The notes under the pieces are model-generated. The model ran no database searches. It was not told where the DNA came from and saw nothing but the letters and a program-made list of their open reading frames with translations. A DNA stretch of 64,000 bases from positions 209,958 through 273,957 of the forward strand of contig NZ_JAKZFR010000005.1 in the NCBI RefSeq assembly GCF_022808935.1, given 5' to 3'. Both the position numbers and the translations under genes were made by a program. This document shows, one piece after another, positions 1 through 17,012 of this stretch (position 1 is the first letter of the stretch; each line of letters begins with the position of its first letter). Origin of the DNA: Geothrix sp. SG200 (lineage in GTDB: Bacteria; Acidobacteriota; Holophagae; Holophagales; Holophagaceae).

Positions 1-4132
<4,132 letters not shown>

Positions 4133-4174
4133 TCTCCTTCCGCATCCGTTCCCGACGAATCCTGAGAGGTCCAC

Positions 4175-8398
<4,224 letters not shown>

Positions 8399-8420
8399 CC
8401 GCAATCTTCACAGCACCGGC

Positions 8421-8450
8421 AAGGGCGGGAGCGATCCTGCCCTTTGTTTT
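8421..8450 (+). terminator. rho-independent terminator of rpoBC
   Basis: Stem AAGGGCGGG (8421-8429) pairs with CCTGCCCTT (8436-8444) with one mismatch around a six-base loop. TGTTTT follows. It lies 22 bases after the rpoC stop and separates the polymerase operon from the polysaccharide genes. Confidence 0.8.
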
Positions 8451-8512
8451 GTGGCATCCAGCACAGGATCTGCGAGGCAGTCCCTGCCGGGGTTCTGGTA
8501 ACCTATGCCCTT

Positions 8513-9493
8513 ATGCCCAATTCGTCGACAATCCCGGCCCTGGACCTCAAAGCCAGCCTGAAGAAGCCCCTCCAGTGGGCCCTGGCAGCCGGCTTGGCGA
8601 CGGCAGTCATCACCCTCTTCCTGCCGAACTACTACCGCTCCGAGGCCCGGCTCCTGCCGGTGGAATCCAAGGGACTGGGCGGCAGCCTCGGCGGCCTGGC
8701 CACCGCCGCCGCGGCCTTCGGTGTCAGCGTGCCCGGGGGCGAGGGCAACGATGCCAACTTCGTGGACATCCTCAACAGCCGCTGGCTGAAGGAGCAGCTG
8801 CTCCAGACCGAGTTCCAATACCATGCGAGGTCCTGGCGCTTCGGCGCCGAGCGCCTCGAAAAAGGCACCCTCTACGCCTACGTGGACGAAAAGAACATGG
8901 ACCGGGCGGTCAAGGAGCTGGGCAAGGTCCTCTCCGCCACCCGCGACCTGAAGTCCAAGGTCATCACCCTCAGCGCCGAGACGAAATCCCCCGAGCTGTC
9001 CCAGCAGGTGGTGCAGCGGGCCGGGAAGCTGCTGGAGGCCTTCCTCCAGGAGAAGGGCCACACCCGCGGCGGGGCCAAAGCCCTCTTCGCCGAGGCCCGC
9101 CTGGCCGATGCCCGCACGGAGATGGACCAGGCCGAGGAGGCCTTCCGCCGCTTCCTGGAAGGCAACCGGAACTACCAGAGCAGCGGCGATCCCGCCGTCC
9201 GCCTCAAGGGCACCCGCCTGGAGAACGAGCTCCGCCTCCGCCAGCAGCTCGTCACCACCCTTGCCATGAACCGCGAGCAGGCCCTGCTGGAAGAGAAGAA
9301 CGATATCCCCATTCTCAACCTGCTGGATCCCGGCAACCTGCCCATCGACAAAAGCAAGCCGGCGCGGTCGGTGATCGTCATCCTGGCGGCGCTCCTCGTG
9401 GGCGCCGGCGGATGGACCTGGCTCAACCGCGAGTGGGTGCGTACGCGCCTGCTGGCCGATGAAGACGAATCCGCAACCCCCATCCAGGAGTGA
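8513..9493 (+). CDS. Wzz-like polysaccharide chain-length determinant protein
   Basis: Inner-membrane polysaccharide co-polymerase of the Wzz type, which sets chain length in Wzy-dependent polymer synthesis. From the ATG at 8513 it is 326 aa. An N-terminal membrane segment (about residues 18-36, ALAAGLATAVITLFLP) is followed by a periplasmic region typical of Wzz and a predicted helical segment. A C-terminal membrane helix (VIVILAALLVGAGGW) is followed by a short cytoplasmic tail without an ATPase domain. The frame is open back to 8444, but that extension overlaps the rpoC terminator, so 8513 is preferred. It begins the first polysaccharide operon; its TGA (9491-9493) almost touches the next start. 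Confidence 0.82.
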   Translation: MPNSSTIPALDLKASLKKPLQWALAAGLATAVITLFLPNYYRSEARLLPVESKGLGGSLGGLATAAAAFGVSVPGGEGNDANFVDILNSRWLKEQLLQTEFQYHARSWRFGAERLEKGTLYAYVDEKNMDRAVKELGKVLSATRDLKSKVITLSAETKSPELSQQVVQRAGKLLEAFLQEKGHTRGGAKALFAEARLADARTEMDQAEEAFRRFLEGNRNYQSSGDPAVRLKGTRLENELRLRQQLVTTLAMNREQALLEEKNDIPILNLLDPGNLPIDKSKPARSVIVILAALLVGAGGWTWLNREWVRTRLLADEDESATPIQE

Positions 9494-9495
9494 TC

Positions 9496-10239
9496 ATGAA
9501 GGGCGTCGTTCTCGCCGGGGGCACCGGCTCCCGCCTGTTCCCGCTGACCAAGGTGACGAACAAGCACCTGCTGCCCGTGGGCCCAGCGCCGATGCTCTGG
9601 CATCCCTTATGGAAGCTGGTGGAATCAGGTATTACGGAGATCCTCATCGTCACGGGCACCGAGCACATGGGTGACGTGGTCGCCCTGATGGGCTCCGGGA
9701 AGGACTTCGGCTGCCGGTTCACCTACAAGGTCCAGGATGAGGCCGGCGGCATCGCCCAGGCCCTGGGCTTGGCGGAGAACTTCGCTGGAGGATCCCCCAT
9801 CTGCGTGATCCTGGGCGACAACATCTTTCAGGACAGCCTGAAGCCCGAGGTCGAGGCCTTCGACAAGCAGGGGAGGGGCGCCCGCATCCTGCTGAAGCCC
9901 GTGGAAGATCCCCAGCGCTACGGCGTGGCCGAGGTGAAGGATGGCCGGGTGCTGGGCATCGAGGAGAAGCCCAAGGCGCCCAAGTCCAACCTGTCCGTGA
10001 CGGGCATCTACCTCTACGACGCCACCGTGTTCGACATCATCCGCACCGTGAAGCCCTCGGGTCGTGGCGAGATGGAGATCACGGACGTGAACAACGCCTA
10101 CATCGCCAAGGGCCAGCTCAGCTTCGGCACCCTCCAGGGCTGGTGGACCGACGCGGGCACCTTCCCGAGCCTGGCTCACGCGAACGAGCTGGCCATCCGG
10201 GAGGCGACGCCGTTCCCCCAGGCCAACGGAGGGAAGTAG
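9496..10239 (+). CDS. rmlA: sugar nucleotidyltransferase, probable glucose-1-phosphate thymidylyltransferase
   Basis: NTP-transferase family enzyme expected to join dTTP and glucose 1-phosphate, the first step to dTDP-L-rhamnose. It begins with the nucleotide-binding motif GVVLAGGTGSRL followed by PLTKVTNKHLLPV, and has the metal-site LGDNIF and the EEKP segment. At 247 aa it is shorter than classic RmlA (about 290 aa), lacking the usual C-terminal extension; related short proteins are often annotated simply as sugar phosphate nucleotidyltransferases. The ATG at 9496 has GGAG (9487-9490) upstream and is preferred over the GTG at 9490. The neighbours rmlC, rmlD and rmlB support the rhamnose assignment. 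Confidence 0.85.
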   Translation: MKGVVLAGGTGSRLFPLTKVTNKHLLPVGPAPMLWHPLWKLVESGITEILIVTGTEHMGDVVALMGSGKDFGCRFTYKVQDEAGGIAQALGLAENFAGGSPICVILGDNIFQDSLKPEVEAFDKQGRGARILLKPVEDPQRYGVAEVKDGRVLGIEEKPKAPKSNLSVTGIYLYDATVFDIIRTVKPSGRGEMEITDVNNAYIAKGQLSFGTLQGWWTDAGTFPSLAHANELAIREATPFPQANGGK

Positions 10240-10241
10240 CC

Positions 10242-10742
10242 ATGGCCTTCCAGAAAGGTCCCATTGAGGGCGTGGTGATCACCTCCTTCCGCAAGTTCGT
10301 GGATGAGCGCGGGTGGCTGGCGGAGATCTTCCGCCACGACGAGCTGCCCGCCTGGTTCCGGCCTGAGATGTCGTACGTGAGTGTCACCAACCCCGGCGTG
10401 CTGCGGGGACCCCACGAGCATGTGGACCAGGCAGACCTCTTCTGCTGGGTGGGCCCCGGCGACTTCAAGCTCACCCTCTGGGACAACCGCCCGGACAGCC
10501 CCACCTTCCGGAACCGCATGGAAGTGGCCATGGGCGCCAACAACCCCGGTTCCGCCATCATCCCCAAGGGCGTCGTCCACTGCTACCGCTGCATCAGCGC
10601 CGAGCCCGGCTTCGTCATCAACTGCCCCGACCGCCTGTTCATGGGGCAGGGCAAGGCCGAGCCCATCGACGAGATCCGCCACGAGGACGATCCCGAGAAC
10701 CCGTTTGTGAAGGACGAGCGCGCACGCCGGGTGCACGCCTGA
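10242..10742 (+). CDS. rmlC: dTDP-4-dehydrorhamnose 3,5-epimerase family protein
   Basis: Cupin-fold epimerase expected to convert dTDP-4-keto-6-deoxyglucose to the L-lyxo form. It is 166 aa, slightly short for RmlC. The segment NPGVLRGPHEH aligns with the RmlC signature in which the active-site histidine follows RGL; here the residue is H58, after RGP. A second conserved histidine lies in IPKGVVHCY. The sequence is divergent (GPHEHVDQADLF rather than the usual GLH(Y/F)Q), so another 3,5-epimerase specificity is possible. It starts two bases after rmlA ends, and its TGA overlaps the rmlD ATG. Confidence 0.8.
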   Translation: MAFQKGPIEGVVITSFRKFVDERGWLAEIFRHDELPAWFRPEMSYVSVTNPGVLRGPHEHVDQADLFCWVGPGDFKLTLWDNRPDSPTFRNRMEVAMGANNPGSAIIPKGVVHCYRCISAEPGFVINCPDRLFMGQGKAEPIDEIRHEDDPENPFVKDERARRVHA

Positions 10743-11581
10743 TGCGCGTCCTCGTCACTGGCGCCTCGGGGCAGCTGGCCCACGCCATCCGCCTTGTCTG
10801 GGCGGACCACGAGCTGGAGCTTCCCGAGGAATCGGTGCTGGACCTCTCCAGGGAGGAAGCCATCCATTCGGTGATCTCCGGCGTTCATCCCGACGTGGTG
10901 ATTAACTGCGGTGCCTTCACCCAGGTGGACCGCTGCGAGTCCGAGCCGGAGCTGGCCCAGAAGATCAACGCCACCGCCGTGGGCTGGCTGGCGGAGGCCT
11001 GCGAGGCCCAGAAGGCCATGCTGATCCAGGTCAGTACGGACTACGTCTTCGACGGCACGGGCACCCGCCCCTACCGGGAGGACGATCCCACGAACCCCGT
11101 GTCCGTCTACGGCCGCACCAAGCTGGAAGGCGAGCGCCAGGCCGCCCGCTGCTCCCGGCACCTCATCGCCCGCACCAGCTGGCTCTACGACGCCTGGGGC
11201 AAGAACTTCCTCAACACCATGCTGAACGCTGCCGCCCAGGGCCGGTCGCTTCGGGTGGTGGACGACCAGCGGGGTGCCCCCACCACCTGTCGGGCCTTGG
11301 CCCGCCAGCTCAAGCTGGCCGCCGAGCAGGGCTGGCGGGGCCTCGTGCACACGACCTGCGCTGGTGAGACTACCTGGCATGGCTTCGCGAAGGCCATCTT
11401 CGAGGCCAAGGGGATATCCGCCGACCTCCATCCCTGCACCACCGCCGACTATCCCACCCCGGCCCGGCGCCCCGCCTACTCCGTCCTCGACGGAAGCCGC
11501 CGCAGGACCCTCGGCCCCGACCTCATGCCCGAGTGGCGTGACGGATTGCGCGAAATCGTCGAATCCGGCTTGGCCGTCTAA
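10742..11581 (+). CDS. rmlD: dTDP-4-dehydrorhamnose reductase
   Basis: NAD(P)H-dependent reductase for the last step of dTDP-L-rhamnose synthesis; 279 aa, the family's normal length. The Rossmann motif VTGASGQLAHAI is at the N-terminus, STDYVFDGTG follows, and the SDR active-site pattern YGRTK (catalytic Tyr and Lys) is present. The ATG shares one base with the rmlC stop, indicating translational coupling. Confidence 0.93.
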   Translation: MRVLVTGASGQLAHAIRLVWADHELELPEESVLDLSREEAIHSVISGVHPDVVINCGAFTQVDRCESEPELAQKINATAVGWLAEACEAQKAMLIQVSTDYVFDGTGTRPYREDDPTNPVSVYGRTKLEGERQAARCSRHLIARTSWLYDAWGKNFLNTMLNAAAQGRSLRVVDDQRGAPTTCRALARQLKLAAEQGWRGLVHTTCAGETTWHGFAKAIFEAKGISADLHPCTTADYPTPARRPAYSVLDGSRRRTLGPDLMPEWRDGLREIVESGLAV

Positions 11582-11596
11582 CTGATTGAGGATTTT

Positions 11597-12640
11597 ATGC
11601 AGAAGACCGCACTCATCACCGGCGTGACTGGCCAGGACGGCAGCTACCTGGCCGAGCTGCTGCTGTCGAAGGGCTACCAGGTCCACGGTGTGGTGCGGCG
11701 GGCCAGCCTGTTCAATACGGATCGCATCGACCACCTGCACGTGGGCGAGACGCCGGATCCCTCGTTCTTCCTTCACTACGGCGACCTGTCCGACGCTGGA
11801 GCCCTGCGGAACCTGCTGGACGAGATCCAGCCCGACGAGGTCTACAACCTGGGCGCCCAGAGCCATGTGCGCGTGAGCTTCGACCAGCCCGAATACACCG
11901 TGGATGTGGTGGGCGTGGGCGTCATCCGGCTGCTGGAGGCCATCCGCAGCTACATGAAGCACACGAAGAAGCAGATCCGCTTCTACCAGGCCGGCAGCTC
12001 CGAGATGTTCGGCAGCGCCAAGCCGCGCCAGCACGAGGGCACCCGGTTCGAGCCCCGCAGCCCCTATGCCTGCGCCAAGGTCTACGCCCACTACCAGGTG
12101 ATCAACCACCGGGAGAGCTACGGGCTCTTCGCCTGCAATGGCATCCTGTTCAACCACGAGAGCCCGCGGCGCGGCGAGACCTTCGTGACCCGGAAGATCA
12201 CGCGTGCCGCCACGCGCATCAAGCTGGGGCTCCAGGACAAGCTCTTCCTGGGCAACCTGGACGCGAAGCGGGACTGGGGCTTCGCGGGAGACTACGTGGA
12301 AGCCATGTGGCGCATGCTCCAGCAGGACACGCCGGACGACTACGTGGTGGCCACGGGCGAGAGCATCAGCATTCGCGATTTCCTGGGGCTCACCTTCGGG
12401 CGGCTGGACCTGGACTGGCAGAAGCACGTGGAGATCGACCCCCGCTACTTCCGCCCCGCCGAGGTGGACCACCTGGAAGGCGATCCGTCCAAGGGCCGCC
12501 GCATCCTGGGCTGGGAGCCGAAGACCGACATCCGGGCCCTGGCGGCCATGATGGTGGATTCGGACCTCAAGCTGGCCCAGAAGGAGCAGGTGCTCCGCGA
12601 GGCCGGCCACGCCGAGGCGCCTCGCGCCGGGTACCGCTGA
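11597..12640 (+). CDS. gmd: GDP-mannose 4,6-dehydratase
   Basis: SDR enzyme converting GDP-mannose to GDP-4-keto-6-deoxymannose, precursor of GDP-fucose, GDP-rhamnose and related sugars. It is 347 aa, standard for Gmd. The signature [16 protein letters not shown] is at the start, then [20 protein letters not shown] and the catalytic YACAK. The start has TTGAGG upstream. It sits between rmlD and rmlB, and no obvious fcl or rmd partner gene that would use its product is seen in the window. Confidence 0.95.
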   Translation: MQKTALITGVTGQDGSYLAELLLSKGYQVHGVVRRASLFNTDRIDHLHVGETPDPSFFLHYGDLSDAGALRNLLDEIQPDEVYNLGAQSHVRVSFDQPEYTVDVVGVGVIRLLEAIRSYMKHTKKQIRFYQAGSSEMFGSAKPRQHEGTRFEPRSPYACAKVYAHYQVINHRESYGLFACNGILFNHESPRRGETFVTRKITRAATRIKLGLQDKLFLGNLDAKRDWGFAGDYVEAMWRMLQQDTPDDYVVATGESISIRDFLGLTFGRLDLDWQKHVEIDPRYFRPAEVDHLEGDPSKGRRILGWEPKTDIRALAAMMVDSDLKLAQKEQVLREAGHAEAPRAGYR

Positions 12641-12664
12641 ACCCCTTACCAAGGAACATCGAAC

Positions 12665-13642
12665 ATGTCCGAATCCATCCTCGTCACCGGCGGCGCCGGC
12701 TTCATTGGCAGCAACCTGGTGCACCGCTGGCACCGGAACCATCCGGATGACCGCATCATCGTGCTGGACAAGCTCACTTACGCGGCCGATCCGAAGCAAC
12801 TCGAAGGCCTGGACCGGGTGGAGCTGGTGGTGGGCGACATCCAGAACCTGGAGCTGGTCCGCCACCTCATCGAGAAGAACCGGGTGCAGAAGGTCTTCCA
12901 CCTGGCGGCGGAAAGCCATGTGGACCGCAGCATCACGGGCCCGGCGGCCTTCATCCAGACCAACCTGGGCGGCACCTTCGCCATGCTGGAGGCCGCCCGC
13001 CAGGCCTGGGCCGGTCAGAAGGACTGCCGCTTCCTGCACATCAGCACGGACGAGGTCTATGGCTCCCTGGGCGAGACCGGCAAGTTCCATGAAGCCATGG
13101 CCTACGCCCCCAATAGCCCCTACAGCGCCAGCAAGGCCGGCAGCGACCACCTGGTGCGGGCCTACCACCACACCTACGGCCTGAACGTGGTGACGACCAA
13201 CTGCTCCAACAACTACGGCCCCCGCCAGCACCCCGAGAAGCTCATCCCCCTGGCCATCACCCGTATGGCCAAGGGTGAGCCCATCCCTATCTACGGCGAT
13301 GGGATGAACGTCCGCGACTGGCTCTACGTGGAGGATCACTGCGCCGCGTTGGAGACTGTCATGCTCAAGGGTGTGGCCGGCGAAACCTACTGCGTGGGTG
13401 GTGACAACGAGCAGACCAACCTGGCCCTGATCGACCTGCTCTGCGACCTGGTGGACCAGCACCTGGCCCGCCCCCAGGGCACCAGTCGGAAGCTCAAGAC
13501 CTTCGTGCAGGATCGGGCCGGGCACGACCGGCGCTACGCCATTGACGCCACGAAGATCCAGGGGGAGCTGGGATGGACCCCGAATGCGACCTTTGTTGAT
13601 GGGCTTAAACAAACGATCGCTTGGTACCTGACGAAGAACTGA
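12665..13642 (+). CDS. rmlB: dTDP-glucose 4,6-dehydratase
   Basis: Second enzyme of dTDP-L-rhamnose synthesis; 325 aa. N-terminal Rossmann motif VTGGAGFIGSNLV, then the RmlB signatures HLAAESHVDRSI, STDEVYGSLG (catalytic Asp-Glu pair), YSASKAGSDH (catalytic Tyr/Lys) and NCSNNYGPRQHPEKLIP. It completes the rmlA-C-D-B set in this operon, with gmd interposed. A 71-base gap containing a weak hairpin separates it from the flippase gene. Confidence 0.95.
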   Translation: MSESILVTGGAGFIGSNLVHRWHRNHPDDRIIVLDKLTYAADPKQLEGLDRVELVVGDIQNLELVRHLIEKNRVQKVFHLAAESHVDRSITGPAAFIQTNLGGTFAMLEAARQAWAGQKDCRFLHISTDEVYGSLGETGKFHEAMAYAPNSPYSASKAGSDHLVRAYHHTYGLNVVTTNCSNNYGPRQHPEKLIPLAITRMAKGEPIPIYGDGMNVRDWLYVEDHCAALETVMLKGVAGETYCVGGDNEQTNLALIDLLCDLVDQHLARPQGTSRKLKTFVQDRAGHDRRYAIDATKIQGELGWTPNATFVDGLKQTIAWYLTKN

Positions 13643-13713
13643 GCCCTGCCGGCGCACCTCGGATCAACCGGAGGTGGATGAAAGATCCTTAGCACTACCT
13701 CGGGGGAGTAAGC

Positions 13714-15066
13714 ATGTGGGCAAGGGTCAGATCCATCATCGGGAACAACCGGATCGCATTGATCACCGTCTTCGGGCGAATGATTTCAGCGGGGGGTTGG
13801 ATGCTGAATCTGCTCCTTGTGGCGAAGTATCTATCTCCTGAGGGACAAGGGTATTACTACACCTTCCAAAGCCTCATTGCATTGCAGGCTTTTCTTGAAA
13901 TGGGCGCAACAACAGTTATTATTACGGTTGGCGGACACGAGGTCTCCCGGCTTGCATGGCGACAAAGTCGCTGGTGTGGAGATTTGATCGCGCTGGAGCG
14001 ATTGTCATCCTTCTTCCGGGTGGTTTTGAAGTGGTTTGGGGTAGTGTCCATCGCCTTCGCACTTGTAATCATTCCTGTCGGTTCCTGGTTCTTCTCGCGG
14101 AGAGGGGGAAGCGGTCACGAAGTCGCCTGGATTGGCCCCTGGGTGGCTCTGGGATTGGCCACTGCCGCGTCGCTCTTACTGGTTGGTCTGAATGCGTTCG
14201 CGGAAGGGATCGGAGCGATCGAAGAGGTGGCGAAAATCAGGGCATTCCAATCGGGCGTACGGGTGGTTGTATTCGCTGTGGCTCTGTGGCTGGGCGCTGA
14301 TCTTTGGGCCTGTGCCTGGATGGCTGTAGCAGGAACCGTCGTCAACGCCGTTGGACTGTTCTGGATATGTGGCGCTAGGTTGTCGAAAATTTGGAAAACA
14401 ATTCCCGCCATCGGAATGAAGTGGCGAAAAACAATTCTGCCTTTCCAGGGGCGGATTGGGCTTAGCTGGATGGCGGGTTATATTACGTTCCAGCTCATGA
14501 CGCCGGTCATATTTGCATTCCAAGGGGCAAAGATCGCCGGAGAATTTGGAATGGCGTTGCAGATAGCCTTGGGGGTCAGCACCCTTGCGACCTCCTGGGT
14601 AATGATCCGCCAAAATCCCTGGGCACAAGCAATCGCTCGAGGTGAATGGGATCACCTCAGCCGTGATTTCCGTAGAACCCTGGTGGTATCCTCAGGCATT
14701 TCTGCCGTGATGGCTGTGGGCATTGGCCTTGTCTTTCTTGGGGTCCATCTGGTGCAGATCCCGATACGGATTCCAAGGTGGTCCTTTCTGATCCCCTTGG
14801 GCACCTCGGCAATACTCAATACGGCCATGTCTGCCATCGCCACTTATCTCAGGTCCTTCAAGCGCGAACCATTTCTGCCAATTTCAATCTTGATGGCCCT
14901 TAGTGTGGCCCTTGGCTCTTTCCTGTTGCGGGGTGGGCACCCGGTCCTCCTGGCGTGGTGGTATTGCGTCACGGTCGGGCTGATCGGATTGGGTGGGGGG
15001 CTTTGGCTGCTCCGCCAGCATCAAAATCCACTCGGGTCAGTCTTGCCCCAGGATATGTCGATATGA
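13714..15066 (+). CDS. polysaccharide flippase (Wzx/MATE-like), multi-pass membrane protein
   Basis: Predicted lipid-linked oligosaccharide flippase of 450 aa. Many hydrophobic segments spread along the protein give roughly 10-12 membrane helices. The N-terminal stretch (GRMISAGGWMLNLLLVAKYLSPEGQGYYYTF) resembles the start of Wzx/oligosaccharide flippases. The ATG follows GGGGGAG at good spacing. From here the base composition drops below the rml genes, a common sign that serotype-specific genes were acquired. Its TGA overlaps the start of the epimerase gene (ATGA). Assignment rests on topology and context. Confidence 0.75.
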   Translation: MWARVRSIIGNNRIALITVFGRMISAGGWMLNLLLVAKYLSPEGQGYYYTFQSLIALQAFLEMGATTVIITVGGHEVSRLAWRQSRWCGDLIALERLSSFFRVVLKWFGVVSIAFALVIIPVGSWFFSRRGGSGHEVAWIGPWVALGLATAASLLLVGLNAFAEGIGAIEEVAKIRAFQSGVRVVVFAVALWLGADLWACAWMAVAGTVVNAVGLFWICGARLSKIWKTIPAIGMKWRKTILPFQGRIGLSWMAGYITFQLMTPVIFAFQGAKIAGEFGMALQIALGVSTLATSWVMIRQNPWAQAIARGEWDHLSRDFRRTLVVSSGISAVMAVGIGLVFLGVHLVQIPIRIPRWSFLIPLGTSAILNTAMSAIATYLRSFKREPFLPISILMALSVALGSFLLRGGHPVLLAWWYCVTVGLIGLGGGLWLLRQHQNPLGSVLPQDMSI

Positions 15067-15995
15067 ACAGAACGCTTATCCTGGGTGGAGCAGGGTTTAT
15101 CGGCGCTAATTTGATTCGATCCCTGATCCAACAAGGACACAAACCTTCCATCGTAGAATTGCCCGATGCGAACCTTGGGCGAATCGAGAGATTCAACAAT
15201 CGCATCAATGTCCATTCAGCGGGGCTTTCGGAGAAGAGCCTGATCGAAGACATCATTCGGCAGGGTCGTATCACCGAGGTCATCCATCTGGTATCAGGCC
15301 TTCTGCCTTCCAGTGGTGAATCCGATTTCCAGGCAGAGATCGACTCGGTTGTGAAACCCACCAAAGAACTGCTCCCAGTTCTTCGTGAATACGGATGCAG
15401 GCTTGTTTTCTTTTCCTCAGGAGGGGCCATCTATGGCCGAGGGCCCTCTACCACGCTCGCTGAGGGTGATCCGCTGGATCCTCTAAGCTACTATGGAAAA
15501 TCGAAACAGCTTCTTGAAGACACGATTCGGGAATATGGGGTTAAAGAAGGGTTGAATTATCTGATCATCCGACCTTCGAACCCCTATGGGCGGTTCCAGA
15601 GCAGCCATGGCGCCCAGGGATTCGTTGCGGTTGCGGCCGGGAAGATATTGCGAGGCGACCTGCTGACGATCTGGGGGGATGGCAGTGTCGTGCGGGACTA
15701 CCTGCTGGTGGACGATCTGGTGAGCGGTGTGCTGGGCCTGATGGAATCAGGAAGGAACCAGGGGATTTACAACATCGGGAGCGGGAGGGGCCATAGCCTG
15801 ATTGACGTGGTCCGGATGATCGAAGGTGTTGCAGGGGTGAAGGCACGACTGGAGTTCCTGCCAGGCCGCTCGTGTGACCCAGTAGCCACCATCCTGGACA
15901 TCTCCAAGCTGCGGTCTGTCATTCCTTTCAATCCCCTGGGGTTGGAGGAAGGTCTGAAGATCTACTTAGATGAGTTGAGGGGAAATGCCTTCTAA
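15063..15995 (+). CDS. NAD-dependent epimerase/dehydratase family protein
   Basis: Extended SDR of 310 aa acting on a nucleotide sugar. N-terminal LILGGAGFIGANLIRSL binds NAD; the catalytic residues are in YYGKSK, preceded by FFSSGGAIYG. It resembles UDP-glucose 4-epimerase-like proteins but the substrate cannot be read from the sequence. The ATG at 15063 is preferred because it overlaps the flippase stop by four bases and puts the glycine-rich loop at the N-terminus; the frame is open further upstream inside the flippase gene. Confidence 0.85.
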   Translation: MNRTLILGGAGFIGANLIRSLIQQGHKPSIVELPDANLGRIERFNNRINVHSAGLSEKSLIEDIIRQGRITEVIHLVSGLLPSSGESDFQAEIDSVVKPTKELLPVLREYGCRLVFFSSGGAIYGRGPSTTLAEGDPLDPLSYYGKSKQLLEDTIREYGVKEGLNYLIIRPSNPYGRFQSSHGAQGFVAVAAGKILRGDLLTIWGDGSVVRDYLLVDDLVSGVLGLMESGRNQGIYNIGSGRGHSLIDVVRMIEGVAGVKARLEFLPGRSCDPVATILDISKLRSVIPFNPLGLEEGLKIYLDELRGNAF

Positions 15996-16950
15996 GCCTT
16001 TGGCACTGGCCATTCCAACCTATAATCGGCCTTCAGTGCTGATGGAAAACCTGCGCCATATGCTTCCTGAACTGAAAGCTCATCAGGTTCCGGTCTACAT
16101 ATCGGATGATTCGGATAACGAAGACACCCGGCATTTGATCGAATTATTGAAGCTGGAATATGATCTGATTCATTACCGCCGAAACACGCCCTCCTTGGGA
16201 CACGATCAGAATTGCATTTCAACGCTGGCTTGGCCCGAGGCCGATTATATCTGGTACATGGGTGACTCAATCTTTTTCAAGGCCGGATCGCTGGGGAACA
16301 TTCTTAAGGCTCTTGAAACGCAGCCAGAGTTCGTATTTTTGAACTCGTATGTGAAAGATGACATCTACCATACGGGTATCATAAGAAACTGGAAGCAATT
16401 CTTGATGGACACTACGTGGTATCTGACTTTGACAGGTGCTACAATATATTCTTCAAGATCTTTGGGCACAATTAAAAACAAAGAATTCGATGCTCAAAAA
16501 TACCCCAATTTTGTTCAATTGGCGGTCGTCTTTGAATATTTTTCAAGATGTTCCGGTAACATATATTGGTTTAATGAAACAACTATTGATGTAAATAAAA
16601 ACAAAAAAAGCTATTGGCTTAAAAATGCAATTAAGGTATTTGTGGTCGATTGGAGCAATTTCATAGAGTCAATTTTGATTTTCAATGAAACTGAGAAAAG
16701 TAAAATTATTCGCTCCCATTCAGCAAAAACACACCTCTTTGGAATAGTGAATTTACTATTAATTAGAAAATATGAAGGAATTTCTTTCCGTTTGTGGGTA
16801 AATTACCGAAAAAAAATTAAAAAAGCATTCCATCTACCATCTTGGATAGGGCTTGTAGTAAGCCTAGTTCCTGTTCAATTGGTATCCTTATTATTGGCCT
16901 TCGGGAAATCTACACGGAAAATGTGGAATCGCGACACGAAGCAAATATAA
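15985..16950 (+). CDS. glycosyltransferase family 2 protein
   Basis: Predicted GT-A fold transferase of 321 aa. It begins LALAIPTYNRPSVL, the usual GT2 opening, with acidic residues in YISDDSDNED and the region YIWYMGDSIFF where the metal-binding acidic motif is expected. It resembles abequosyltransferase-like proteins of O-antigen loci. It overlaps the previous gene by 11 bases. The second half is strikingly AT-rich (for example 16560-16950), unlike the rhamnose genes, which suggests horizontal acquisition. Donor and acceptor are unknown. Confidence 0.82.
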   Translation: MPSKPLALAIPTYNRPSVLMENLRHMLPELKAHQVPVYISDDSDNEDTRHLIELLKLEYDLIHYRRNTPSLGHDQNCISTLAWPEADYIWYMGDSIFFKAGSLGNILKALETQPEFVFLNSYVKDDIYHTGIIRNWKQFLMDTTWYLTLTGATIYSSRSLGTIKNKEFDAQKYPNFVQLAVVFEYFSRCSGNIYWFNETTIDVNKNKKSYWLKNAIKVFVVDWSNFIESILIFNETEKSKIIRSHSAKTHLFGIVNLLLIRKYEGISFRLWVNYRKKIKKAFHLPSWIGLVVSLVPVQLVSLLLAFGKSTRKMWNRDTKQI

Positions 16951-17012
16951 AGTTTAAATTCCCGAAGACATAATGCATATAAATTATAGTAAATTGGGAG
17001 GAGATCAAATAG

